A stretch of 64,000 bases of DNA from Endozoicomonas numazuensis (GCF_000722635.1 NZ_JOKH01000001.1:1016201-1080200); one strand, 5' to 3'. Counted from the first letter of the stretch, positions 29,352-37,323 are shown. Notes: a model not told the origin generated them from the sequence alone. Numbers and translations are program-made.

Positions 29352-29590
29352 TAGATAAAAAGGATTTAATATATTTTTAATGGTTTTTTGTTTGGGTAAC
29401 AGCAAAGTTTTCTCAGAAACGGGCCTGTTCGGGAACAAAATACAGTCTGTATTCCAAGTGGAGACACACAGTGGGACGGTTGAAAGCGGTATGGAAGCTG
29501 ACTTAAATGTTCAATAATCATCATCGGGCACTGCTTTTCCCATGACCTGAAAGGTAAGATATGAAAATGCAGTTTTATATAGGATAAAGC

Positions 29591-30241
29591 ATGCCAGTTC
29601 CAGACCCGGTTCGACTTTACCGGCTGACTCACCTTGATAATCTGAAGCTCCTGCTGACAAGGGGGGCTTTGCATGCGCCTAATTCAGCTCCTGCCGACGG
29701 AATGCAGTACCACACAATCCATGATCCTTCTATCCAGGCATTTCGTCATGAAAGAAGGATTCCCTGCGGGCCTTGCGGCTTCGTTCATGATTACCTTCCA
29801 TTTTACCTGGGTCCGCTGTCCCCCATGCTTTATAAGCTTTATAAAGGCGGAGTGGATGGGTACTCCGAAGGGCAAGAGCCTCTGATCTATTTGATCGCCT
29901 GGGCTGATGAGATCGCTGAATCGGGAAAGGACTTCGTTTTCTCAGATGGGCATGGCATTGCTGCTTTTACTCAATGGTTTGATGATCTCGCTGATCTGGA
30001 AAAACTCGACTGGCCTCTCATACTTGGGAGAGAATGGTATGATACGGTGGAAGATAATGACCGCAAGCGCCGTAAACAGGCAGAATTTCTGGTGCACGGT
30101 GACCTGCCCTGGTCGATGATAAAAGGCATAGCCGCCATTAATCACGAGGTTGCAGCCAGGGTTCAAGAGGAACTGAAACAATTTCCAGACCAGTACAAGC
30201 CACCCGTCAGGGTGATTCCTCAATGGTATTATCAGGGTTAA
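29591..30241 (+). CDS. darT: DarT-type DNA ADP-ribosyltransferase toxin
   Basis: This 216-residue DarT (DUF4433) family toxin would use NAD+ to ADP-ribosylate thymidine in single-stranded DNA. The NAD-site motif YRLTHLDNL is at 10-18, an Arg cluster at 52-56, the family block HDYLPFYLGPLSPMLY at 66-81 and the catalytic Glu165 in KQAEFLV. AGGAT precedes the ATG. darG begins 4 bp after its stop, the standard toxin-antitoxin order. Known DarTG systems stop phage DNA replication. All key motifs are present, so it appears active. Confidence 0.92.
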   Translation: MPVPDPVRLYRLTHLDNLKLLLTRGALHAPNSAPADGMQYHTIHDPSIQAFRHERRIPCGPCGFVHDYLPFYLGPLSPMLYKLYKGGVDGYSEGQEPLIYLIAWADEIAESGKDFVFSDGHGIAAFTQWFDDLADLEKLDWPLILGREWYDTVEDNDRKRRKQAEFLVHGDLPWSMIKGIAAINHEVAARVQEELKQFPDQYKPPVRVIPQWYYQG

Positions 30242-30245
30242 GGGT

Positions 30246-31262
30246 ATGATCAAACTAACGCAGGGAAATTTGCTGAGGGCAAACGCTGAAGCGCTGGTCA
30301 ATACCGTTAACTGTGTTGGCTATATGGGTAAAGGCATCGCACTCCAGTTTAAAAAAGCCTTCCCCGAAAATTTTACTGCTTACCATCAAGCCTGCAAAAA
30401 GCAGCTGGTCGTTCCCGGCAGCATGTTTGTGTACGAATATGGCGATATGATTCAGCGCAGGGTGATCATAAACTTCCCAACCAAAAGACACTGGCGTAAT
30501 CCTTCCAGAATGGAAGATGTTGAATCTGGCCTGTTGGCGCTGGTTGAGGAAGTAAAAGCCAGAAATATTAAAAGTATTGCTATCCCCCCTCTAGGTTGTG
30601 GACTGGGAGGGCTCAACTGGTCAGAAGTCAAGCCTCGTATCGAAGCGGCATTTTCCGAACTGCCAGATGTAGAAGTGCTGTTATACGAACCTAAAGGGGC
30701 ACCAGCCCCAAAAGATCAACCTGTAAGTACCAGTAAGCCTGAAATGAGCCATTCACAGGCACTCATGATTCTGTTAATGGCTCGCTATCATCAGTTTGAT
30801 TATCGTCTTTCACTGCTTGAGTTCCATAAGTTGGCTTACCTACTTCAAGAACAAGGTGCAGACCTGAAGCTTCGATATAAAGCCCACCACTACGGCCCCT
30901 ATGCTACGAACATTCGTCATCTGTTGTTCAAAATGGAAGGGCACTTTATTACTGGGTCTGGCGATGATGAGAACCCTGAACGCGAGATCGAACTCTTACC
31001 TGGAGCAATTGAAGAAGCTGAAGCATTTCTTAGTGGGAATGAAGATGCACGCGTTTGGTTAGAAGCCGTATCCCGATTGATTGATGGTTTTGAAACCCCT
31101 TACGGTATGGAATTACTTTCGTCTGTTCTCTGGGTAAAAAATCATGAGAACGTTTCATCCGCTGAAGATGTGATGACTAAAATTCGTACCTGGTCGAAAC
31201 GTAAAGCCAATATGTTCACCCCTTTCCAGGTTAAAGCTGCGTTGTCACACCTGAGTCAATGA
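30246..31262 (+). CDS. darG: DarG macrodomain antitoxin
   Basis: This 338-residue antitoxin carries a macrodomain at about 1-150 (GNLLRANAEALVNTVNCVG, GKGIALQFKKAFP, IPPLGCGLGGLNW). In characterised DarG this domain removes ADP-ribose from DNA. The C-terminal domain (about 165-338, with SLLEFHKLAYLLQEQG and HYGPYA) binds and blocks DarT in relatives. It follows darT by 4 bp and is presumably translationally coupled. A second DarT-like gene follows at 58 bp, raising the question whether this DarG covers both. Confidence 0.92.
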   Translation: MIKLTQGNLLRANAEALVNTVNCVGYMGKGIALQFKKAFPENFTAYHQACKKQLVVPGSMFVYEYGDMIQRRVIINFPTKRHWRNPSRMEDVESGLLALVEEVKARNIKSIAIPPLGCGLGGLNWSEVKPRIEAAFSELPDVEVLLYEPKGAPAPKDQPVSTSKPEMSHSQALMILLMARYHQFDYRLSLLEFHKLAYLLQEQGADLKLRYKAHHYGPYATNIRHLLFKMEGHFITGSGDDENPEREIELLPGAIEEAEAFLSGNEDARVWLEAVSRLIDGFETPYGMELLSSVLWVKNHENVSSAEDVMTKIRTWSKRKANMFTPFQVKAALSHLSQ

Positions 31263-31320
31263 ATATCTCTCAATATTCCGGCAAACTGGGTAAGATTTTA
31301 TCTATTGCTGGAATATTTGA

Positions 31321-31929
31321 GTGTCTCGTTCAAGCTATAAATACAAGAAACTTCTCTATCACTTAACACCGTTATCCAATCTGGAAAATATTCTGGAGTG
31401 TGGTCTGTTACCTCGCAATCAGCTTAACTCAGGCACCTTTGATGATGTGGCCAATGCTGACATACTCACCTCTCGAGAGCGACAGGAACTGGGTACTTAT
31501 GTCCCCTTCCACTTCTTTCCCGGCAACCCCTTTGATGGCTGTGTACAAGCCATGCCCACAAACCAGGGCAAGGCGTTCGTTCTGATCACAGTATATAGAG
31601 CTCTTGCAAAGAATGGTGGCTGGACAGTCATTCCACAACACCCATTATCAGAACCTCAACCTGAAATGCTGGAGTATGACAAAGGAATAGAGGCTATTGA
31701 CTGGGATGCCATGGATCTACGTGACTATCATAACGCGCATTCAAAGAGTGTCTGTATGGCTGAGTGCTTGTCTCCAGCTCCCGTAAAGGATACAAGTTTT
31801 GTCTCTATCTTTGTGCCCAATGAGGAAGTCAGAGATGCAGTCCTTACCCTGAAAAAAGCCAGAGGGGCTACCTTTCACGTAAATACTAACTCTCATATGT
31901 TCCTGTCCACAGAGTCATCAAGTACCTAA
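31321..31929 (+). CDS. second, divergent DarT-like protein
   Basis: This 202-residue protein starts at a GTG. It keeps the DarT layout: YHLTPLSNLENIL at 13-25, DDVANADI and SRER near 41-54, YVPFHFFPGNPFDG at 60-73, and a Glu in CMAECLSP (Glu148) at the place of the catalytic Glu. It is clearly a different subgroup from the upstream DarT. It may be a second toxin under the same DarG, a toxin with altered target, or a diverged remnant. No dedicated antitoxin follows. Confidence 0.78.
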   Translation: MSRSSYKYKKLLYHLTPLSNLENILECGLLPRNQLNSGTFDDVANADILTSRERQELGTYVPFHFFPGNPFDGCVQAMPTNQGKAFVLITVYRALAKNGGWTVIPQHPLSEPQPEMLEYDKGIEAIDWDAMDLRDYHNAHSKSVCMAECLSPAPVKDTSFVSIFVPNEEVRDAVLTLKKARGATFHVNTNSHMFLSTESSST

Positions 31930-31995
31930 ACGAATGAAGCATACTGCCATGCTGATTGACCTTCTCACCACAGCGTAGAATATACAGCTTGGCAG

Positions 31996-32104
31996 TATCA
32001 CTGGGACAAGATCTTTATCTCATCTATAAACCGCTGGATATCCGACTCTACCTGCCTGGTGGTCGCGGCCAGTTCTTCATCGTAACTAGCTACGATGCTA
32101 TTGC
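31996..32104 (-). pseudogene. 3' remnant of the lipoprotein gene copy
   Basis: The minus strand encodes SIVASYDEELAATTRQVESD and then IQRFIDEIKILSQ plus a stop. This matches the C-terminus of the lipoprotein at 36547-37323 (SIVARTDEELAATTQQVESD), with about 85% DNA identity over 90 bp. Similarity ends near 32104. It is a relic of a second effector-immunity locus inside segment I. Confidence 0.8.
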
Positions 32105-32190
32105 CATTTACCTCGAATACCTACTAACTGTTTCCTGGATCGATTACCGACTTAGAAACGCAATCAAAACTAACCGTTAAGTATTCTGAG

Positions 32191-32213
32191 GGAAACGGTT
32201 TCGAAACCGTTCC
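32191..32213. repeat. palindrome with core AACGGTTTCGAAACCGTT
   Basis: An 18-bp perfect palindrome (32194-32211) lies within a nearly symmetric 23-bp region. AACCGTT recurs near 32172, 32215 and 32247, so four copies of the half-motif fall within 90 bp. Possibly operator or recombination sites; purpose unknown. Confidence 0.6.
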
Positions 32214-32249
32214 GTAACCGTTTACTCTGATGACAATTAAGAATTCGAA

Positions 32250-32581
32250 ACCGTTCCCCCAATGGTTCCATAAGTGGTATGAAAATGAAGACGAAATCAA
32301 GGTGCTTACAGTCAAGCATGGAGCATCCGCAAGCAGGGGTTACGAGAACACAAGCCGTTCGAAATTCTCAAACCCATGGATACATAATCCCCTCTACTGC
32401 GTTATGCCTTGACTACCAGCGAGCGATTAATCGAATGCAAAATCAAGTTCTATCGCATCAACCAGACCGCCAATTACGAACACTTTCTCACCATTACCCT
32501 GACCGATACCATTGTTTCCGATGTGACGATTGATCCGCCTCCGAAACGACGACGCATCAATCGTAAGGCTTGGGATCAATA
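32250..32581 (+). pseudogene. decayed hcp-like gene (type VI secretion tube protein)
   Basis: The last part reads LLRYALTTSERLIECKIKFY, then RINQTANYEHFLTITLTD and a short basic tail to a TAA at 32579-32581. ALTTGE, an FYR-N motif and a TITL-D motif occur in this order near the C-terminus of Hcp. An upstream, differently framed stretch (EIKVLTVKHGASASRG) resembles the Hcp N-terminal half. Stops and frame changes mark it as a relic. Confidence 0.55.
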
Positions 32582-32871
32582 AAGTGGAGGTGTGAAGCCC
32601 TGCCGGTATCCTAGTGCTAATTGCCCCATCACACCTCCGCTTGGGGACGCAGCAGCAGTCCAGCCTGCAGCAGAGCGTCAGGAAAATATAGACAAGTAGT
32701 ACTTGTGATAGCTGATCTGTAAAAGTAAGTGTACTTGTTGGACACAACACCCACCCCAGCTAAGTCAATGACCTACTGTGTCAAATAACCTTTAATCCGA
32801 TCAATTGGACACGATGTAAAACAAGATCTAGTTTTTCTTTTACACAAAGAAGAAGTAAAGGAAGTAGCAGT

Positions 32872-33426
32872 ATGAAAGGACAGAACGTCGGATACATCCG
32901 GGTCAGCAGCATTGACCAGAACACCGCCCGCCAGCTTGATGAGATTGAACTGGACACCACCTTTGAAGATCATTGCAGCGGCAAGAATACCAACCGGCCT
33001 CAGCTAAAAGCCTGTCTGCGCCATTTGCGTAAAGGTGACCATTTACATGTCCATTCCATAGATCGCCTAGCACGCAGCCTGAAAGACCTACAGGAACTGG
33101 TTGAGGAGCTAACCAACCAAGGCGTTACCATTCAGTTCCACAAAGAGAACCTGACTTTCTCCGGTGACAGCAATCCTATGCACAAGCTGATGTTTCAGAT
33201 GATGGGGGCTTTCGCAGAATTTGAAAGAAGCATGATTCGTGAGCGTCAAAGGGAAGGTATTGCTGCTGCCAGGAAGCAAGGAAGACAAATTGGAGCAAAG
33301 CCAAAGTTGACCCAGAACCAGATTAACGAGATTAAGGAACGCCTTGATGAGGGAGAACAAAAGAAAGCTCTTGCACTGGAATATGGCATTAGCAGGCAGA
33401 CATTGTACAACTGCTTATCAAATTAA
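32872..33426 (+). CDS. serine recombinase (resolvase/invertase family)
   Basis: This 184-residue small serine recombinase has the N-terminal catalytic domain with the nucleophile Ser in YIRVSSIDQN (about 8-17), Arg residues in DRLARSL (about 64-70), and a long E-helix with EFERSMIRERQREGI. The C-terminal HTH (about 140-182, YGISRQTLYN) binds DNA. A GGAAG site precedes the ATG. It could resolve, invert or integrate DNA in the island; no obvious invertible segment was found next to it. Confidence 0.9.
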   Translation: MKGQNVGYIRVSSIDQNTARQLDEIELDTTFEDHCSGKNTNRPQLKACLRHLRKGDHLHVHSIDRLARSLKDLQELVEELTNQGVTIQFHKENLTFSGDSNPMHKLMFQMMGAFAEFERSMIRERQREGIAAARKQGRQIGAKPKLTQNQINEIKERLDEGEQKKALALEYGISRQTLYNCLSN

Positions 33427-33733
33427 TCAGGGAAGGAACTCTGACCGGAATATCTGGGACTAGCAATAAGCTGTTGACCTACGGCGTAGTGATCCAGCCT
33501 GCTGCCAGAGCTCCTATACCGTATAGAGTATAACCGGTACAAATAGTTCACCTACTACTCCAGAAACAGCACAGTATCCACATCATACTCCCCCCTTTTT
33601 TATAGTGGTCTAATTACTCACTTTAGAAGGGCTAATGCCACCTTCGTTGCACCAGGCCAAACCTACTTATTTAGAGCATTACTTTCAGTATGTACTGGGA
33701 CCTAAATAACGGAGCCCTAGACGCCCCAATACT

Positions 33734-33752
33734 CTGCCCAAAAACCTGCCCA
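33734..33752 (+). promoter_or_regulatory. candidate integrase arm-type sites, right
   Basis: CTGCCCA occurs at 33734 and 33746, the same 12-bp spacing as at 22993/23005. Confidence 0.42.
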
Positions 33753-33811
33753 CGACAAAGTACGAACGTACATATATCTATAAGAAATAAGTAGTTAGCC
33801 CTATCATTCAC

Positions 33812-33865
33812 TTGCTTAACAGCAACGGGCTTACGTGACAGCGGCAGTTTGGGGAGACTTACTTT
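33812..33865 (+). repeat. att repeat: 3' end of ssrS, copy 2
   Basis: These 54 bp are identical to 22785-22838, but the rest of ssrS is absent upstream. It is a displaced 3' fragment, as left by site-specific integration. Confidence 0.88.
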
Positions 33866-33999
33866 TCATACAGCATACCTTTTCTCATAATATCTCAAAG
33901 CCTTACAACCACATGCCATACAGGCAATATTCACGTGTTTTAAGTGTAATCTTCCCCCGTTTTATAATGGAAAACCCTGAAAGAAGTCGCTAACTGAAT

Positions 34000-34354
34000 T
34001 CAGTCTTTAATTTCATCCCACTTATCCGCATCAAGCGTTCTTGTATAGCCAGAGACGGTTGAGGAGGTAGAGGTAGAGGTAGAGGTAGAGGTAGAGGTAG
34101 AGGTAGAGGTAGAGGTAGAGGTAGAGGTAGTACCGGGTAAAGTCGCAGTAATCGACCCTATGCCAACCCACCACTTCCGTAAAGACGGCGAGCCATTGAC
34201 AGCTCTTACTGTACATGTTTTTTCCAGCACTCCGGCTGGTATCGAGAATAATCACCCCAGATTTAATGGGACCAAGGAGGTTTGATGGGCTATCACCGTT
34301 TAGGAGAGACCGAAAAAACAGAATAACTTTGACTTTGCCTTCTATTCCCAGCAA
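34000..34354 (-). pseudogene. frameshifted unrecognised gene containing hexanucleotide repeat
   Basis: Two overlapping minus-strand frames (34354-34031 and 34230-34000) look like one reading interrupted by a frameshift: SGVIILDTSRSAG from the first continues sensibly as EKTCTVRAVNGSPSLRKWWVG in the second. The second frame then runs through an 11-copy 6-bp tandem repeat read as alternating Thr-Ser and ends in TLDADKWDEIKD. The family is not recognised. The repeat unit is a multiple of three, so copy changes would alter length, not frame. Confidence 0.4.
34064..34129. repeat. (GAGGTA)11 tandem repeat
   Basis: Eleven perfect copies of GAGGTA occupy 66 bp. On the minus strand they code Thr-Ser or Tyr-Leu repeats depending on frame. 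Confidence 0.95.
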
Positions 34355-34464
34355 GTTTTTGCCATTATACGCTCAAAATTAAGTTATCCGTTATAACGAG
34401 CAATAAGGATATTGTGGTATGAGCAGTTCTATCCCGGAAGAGGCTCTCTTCTTCATCACAGATC

Positions 34465-35427
34465 GTGAGTACACCGTCACACAACTTCTTCGAACGCTCT
34501 ATCAGGTACCTACCCCAGTCACACTTTACAGCCATTAATTCACATTTGAAAAATAACCGGGCTTTACCGGGACAGATGGTCATCATCACTCCGCCAAACT
34601 CCAGCAGCTGTAAGAAGTGGGAAGCGATGATGCAACAAGCTGCAACGGAAGTAGATAAAGAACTGGCCACAATGTCTGAGAAAGAGCGAAAGGCGTTAGC
34701 CAATCATTACGCATTTTTGAGCAGCCTGACAACGGTTACGGCTCTCATGCATGGTTGGACGAATAGCTACTTTGCCCAAAAAAGTAAGCAGGTAGAGCAT
34801 ATTCTCAAACAAGTTGAACGACTCTATATTTCTACTTACAGAACTAAAGGACACCTCAGGAGCGAACACTTTTTTAATCAGAGAAAAGTACTGTTTACCC
34901 AGCTGGATCGAACGATCAACGGTATGATGGAAAAAGAGCTGTTCGGCAGGGACGTATCCGCCAGTAGAATTAAGGCACAGCTTGGCCTGCAGTCTAAATC
35001 CATCGTTCATCAGTGGAAAATACAGGGTAATGTCGGCTCACTGAAAGATTATGCAACCAACTATGCAAAGGTGTCAGCAACAGCAAAGAACTTTGCCCGG
35101 CTGGGCTATGTCTCTATGGCACTGGATGTTGCAGGAGGTGCGGCAAATATTCAAAAAGCTTGCACTCTTAAGCCTGCTTCCGAAGAGTGTGATAAAGCAA
35201 AAATCGTCGAACCCTCAAAAGTTGTGGGGAGTATTATAGGAGGTATGTCAGGAGGTTATTGGGCTGCGTATGGTACATGCAATCTCGTATTTGGCCTTGA
35301 AACTGCTGGTACAAGTCTTCTTTGGTGTACTGTAGTTGCAGGGGCTGTTGGTGGCTACGGGGGATCGAAGTTGATAGGTTCGTTCGGAGAAGCCGCCGGA
35401 AACAAAATATATGAGGCATCAAGATGA
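34465..35427 (+). CDS. putative antibacterial toxin (type VI effector-like)
   Basis: This 320-residue protein begins at GTG 34465. An ATG at 34419 in another frame encodes a plausible N-terminus (SSIPEEALFFITDREYTVTQ) that joins in sense with NFFERSIRYLPQSHFTAINS after a frame change, so the gene may be frameshifted. The stretch LPGQMVIITPP is LysM-like. A helical middle follows, and a Gly-rich hydrophobic C-terminus (about 255-320, with VGSIIGGMSGG and VVAGAVGGYGG) could insert in membranes. An overlapping two-helix membrane protein gene is the likely immunity factor. A toxin role is inferred from architecture, immunity gene and orphan tip. Confidence 0.65.
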   Translation: MSTPSHNFFERSIRYLPQSHFTAINSHLKNNRALPGQMVIITPPNSSSCKKWEAMMQQAATEVDKELATMSEKERKALANHYAFLSSLTTVTALMHGWTNSYFAQKSKQVEHILKQVERLYISTYRTKGHLRSEHFFNQRKVLFTQLDRTINGMMEKELFGRDVSASRIKAQLGLQSKSIVHQWKIQGNVGSLKDYATNYAKVSATAKNFARLGYVSMALDVAGGAANIQKACTLKPASEECDKAKIVEPSKVVGSIIGGMSGGYWAAYGTCNLVFGLETAGTSLLWCTVVAGAVGGYGGSKLIGSFGEAAGNKIYEASR

Positions 35428-35777
35428 TAAATATTCTTGAATGGCTATTTATGTTGGCATTTTTTTTCTTGATACTACTTTTCGTGACCCTGATGATAAA
35501 TGCTATTCATTTTTATAAAAAGTATTATAAGCAGTTGTCAGAGAGTATTGATGGTGCATTTTTTGACAGCGGTTTTCTTTTTGCCAGCAGTCGTTTCATG
35601 CTATGGGGCCATTACTGCCTATTCCCCAAAAGAGCTGAGCGTGCAAATGTTTACTCTATTTTTGAAGCGCTGCCTAAATCTGCACGCCTTCAACTAAAAC
35701 TTCACTGGTTTGGTATTTTGAGTATCTGCCTACTGGGTGCTGGTGGAGGAATTATGAGCAAGTACTTTCTTCATTAG
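35424..35777 (+). CDS. putative immunity protein 1 (small membrane protein)
   Basis: This 117-residue protein has transmembrane segments at about 5-28 and 97-112 around a loop with IDGAFFDSGFLFAS, WGHYCLFPKRAERANV and FEALPKSAR. Its start overlaps the toxin stop by 4 bp (ATGA). It is homologous to the protein at 35976-36332. An inner-membrane immunity protein against a membrane-acting toxin fits best. Confidence 0.65.
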   Translation: MINILEWLFMLAFFFLILLFVTLMINAIHFYKKYYKQLSESIDGAFFDSGFLFASSRFMLWGHYCLFPKRAERANVYSIFEALPKSARLQLKLHWFGILSICLLGAGGGIMSKYFLH

Positions 35778-35798
35778 AATTGGTCTCTTTTTCTGTCG

Positions 35799-35963
35799 GT
35801 GCCATATCGCACATGCAATCTCGTATTTGGCCTGCCAACAGGTGGATCAAGCTTGTTGTGGTGCAGTGTTGTCGCTGGAGCTGCTGGCGGCTATGGTGGC
35901 TCAAAATTATTGGGTGGGGCAGGTCAAAAATTCGGCGAATTGATCTATCAGAAAACAAAATAA
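35799..35963 (+). pseudogene. orphan C-terminal tip of a related toxin
   Basis: An open stretch without its own start encodes CNLVFGLPTGGSSLLW and then VVAGAAGGYGGSKLLGGAGQ, ending at a TAA (35961-35963). It matches the last about 50 residues of the toxin (CNLVFGLETAGTSLLW, VVAGAVGGYGGSKLIG). It is followed by a second immunity gene, as in orphan toxin-immunity modules of polymorphic toxin loci. Confidence 0.82.
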
Positions 35964-35975
35964 TGGTACCTACTT

Positions 35976-36332
35976 ATGCTTGCAGCTTTTACATCTTTTG
36001 AAATAATGGCAATCACGTTATTTTTTTCATTTCTCGCTCTTTTTCTTTTTGTGCTACTCAATGATATCTACTTCTACAAGAAGCATTATCAGAAGCTATC
36101 TGAAGCCATTGATGGAGCGTTTGTTGACCATGGATTTCTTCTTGCCATGAACAAGCTTACGATGTGGGGTCACTATTGCCTGTTTCCCAAAAGAGCACAA
36201 CGTGACAATGTTCTCTCTGTTTTTGAAGCGTTACCAAAGTCCGTTCGTTCTCATCTGATTTCTCATTGGATTGGACTTTTGGCTTGTGGTTTTCTTATGG
36301 TGTCAAGCTACTTGGTAAGCACATATATATAG
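35976..36332 (+). CDS. putative immunity protein 2, paralogue of the first
   Basis: This 118-residue, two-transmembrane protein shares with the 35424 protein the blocks IDGAFVDHGFLLAMN, MWGHYCLFPKRAQRDNV and FEALPKSVRSHL. It follows the orphan toxin tip by 12 bp. Keeping the immunity to an older or foreign toxin variant is the usual explanation for such a pair. Confidence 0.65.
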   Translation: MLAAFTSFEIMAITLFFSFLALFLFVLLNDIYFYKKHYQKLSEAIDGAFVDHGFLLAMNKLTMWGHYCLFPKRAQRDNVLSVFEALPKSVRSHLISHWIGLLACGFLMVSSYLVSTYI

Positions 36333-36457
36333 CCATAGAGCTGTAGTTCTGCCCCAGTATTTCTTACTTGTCCTTGAGACTGCGCGTACAAGTGGGCGCG
36401 GTGTTTCGCTAGTGACAGAGTTCAAAACGAGATGTCCGGAGTCATTAGAACCCTTCA

Positions 36458-36493
36458 CTTACGTGACAGCGGCAGTTTGGGGAGACTTACTTT
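36458..36493 (+). repeat. att repeat: 3' end of ssrS, copy 3
   Basis: These 36 bp (starting CTTACGTGACAGCG) are identical to the last 36 bp of copies 1 and 2, in the same orientation. The chromosomal gene usually next to ssrS (ygfA/fau) is not found after it. Confidence 0.85.
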
Positions 36494-36546
36494 CGTCACA
36501 TTACACTTCTGAAAGCCCTTTCAACGAGCTGACTAGACTCACCCAA

Positions 36547-37323
36547 TCATTGATCGATGACCTGTATCTCATCAAAAAACCGCTGGATATCCGATTCTAC
36601 CTGTTGGGTGGTCGCCGCCAGTTCTTCATCGGTACGGGCTACGATGCTGTAGCGAGTCTTGATGGTCAGGAAGTAATCCGGATTAATTTCCAAAGCATGA
36701 TAGCTGTACTCATGATCGATGATTTCTCTGACCTTCCAATTTAAATAGCCAATGTTGTTGATAACGATCCATTGAAAATGGTCAGGCGGCGTGAGAATCA
36801 AGAACTTTTCATTTTCAGGAAATGCATCCAGCTTTGGATTATTTTGACGTTGCCAGGTGTTGTTGCCATCGGGTCCATTGAAGTACTGATCGTACCCTTT
36901 AGCTATCTGCTCTTCTAAGGAAGTGTTCTTCTCCCTCTCGTTCAAATAGATTGAAATGTACAAGGTAGCCATTTCATTGGCTTCTGACTTCTTGTTTTTG
37001 GCATAGTAACGCCAGATACTGCCATCGATCTCTAATGCCTGACTCCACTGGCTGTTCTCTGAACTCATCTCCAACCGGGAAGCGCAATCAAAGCTCATTT
37101 CTTCCGGGGATTCCTTGGCATACAGAGCCGCCAGGTTAAAGTACTCGGTCATGTTGCCTGGCATTTTATACTTCATCTCAAAGTCAGGAAGACATGCCAG
37201 TTTTTTGTGGTAGCTTTCTTCAAAGACAGGGCCTACTGGATTGACCCTTTTGCAAGCAAACAACAAGGAAAAAATCCCCATAAGCAACACCACCTGTAAT
37301 ATTTTCAATGTCTGCCTGATCAA
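36547..37323 (-). CDS. lipoprotein, probable immunity protein of the lipase-like effector
   Basis: This 258-residue putative lipoprotein starts at a TTG that overlaps the end of the upstream lipase-like gene. A hydrophobic N-terminus ends in LLFAC, with Cys24 as the acylation site. The mature part is about 235 residues of mixed structure with no recognised motif. Tight coupling to a lipase-fold protein and periplasmic location match Tli immunity lipoproteins of type VI lipase effectors. A fragment of a homologous gene sits at 31996-32104. Confidence 0.68.
   Translation of the reverse strand: MIRQTLKILQVVLLMGIFSLLFACKRVNPVGPVFEESYHKKLACLPDFEMKYKMPGNMTEYFNLAALYAKESPEEMSFDCASRLEMSSENSQWSQALEIDGSIWRYYAKNKKSEANEMATLYISIYLNEREKNTSLEEQIAKGYDQYFNGPDGNNTWQRQNNPKLDAFPENEKFLILTPPDHFQWIVINNIGYLNWKVREIIDHEYSYHALEINPDYFLTIKTRYSIVARTDEELAATTQQVESDIQRFFDEIQVIDQ

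Larger units (their letters stand above)
31930..32871. other. gene-free decayed stretch
   Basis: It holds the lipoprotein remnant, a palindrome cluster at 32171-32257, an hcp-like remnant, and the upstream region of the serine recombinase. No intact gene was recognised. Confidence 0.65.
22785..33865. mobile_element. ssrS-targeted genomic island (segment I), degenerate
   Basis: An 11-kb segment is bounded by 54-bp direct repeats of the ssrS 3' end. It carries a truncated tyrosine integrase next to attL and a serine recombinase near the other end. Paired CTGCCCA motifs spaced 12 bp lie near both ends (22993/23005 and 33734/33746) and resemble integrase arm sites. The cargo is restriction, toxin-antitoxin and DarT/DarG genes. 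The integrase lacks its catalytic domain, so the island is probably fixed. Confidence 0.8.
33427..34464. other. gene-poor junction between island segments
   Basis: It contains the right CTGCCCA pair, the second ssrS-derived repeat, a minus-strand remnant with a hexanucleotide tandem repeat, and the upstream region of the toxin gene. Nothing else was recognised. Confidence 0.6.
33812..36493. mobile_element. att-bounded toxin-immunity cassette (segment II)
   Basis: A segment of about 2.6 kb lies between the second (33812-33865) and third (36458-36493) copies of the ssrS 3' end. It has no recombinase of its own. It carries a toxin, its presumed immunity gene, an orphan toxin tip and a second immunity gene. 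It may have been mobilised in trans by the integrase of segment I. Confidence 0.65.

Noticed and set aside
29558-29580. Third copy of the 80-bp repeat
   Set aside because: Only about 12 bp (ATGAAAATGCAG) match the repeat end; too short to claim.
31956-32180. 74-codon plus-strand gene
   Set aside because: It is opposite the lipoprotein-gene remnant read on the minus strand and has no motif or ribosome binding site.
34064-34129. CRISPR array
   Set aside because: The 6-bp unit repeats without spacers; it is a microsatellite.
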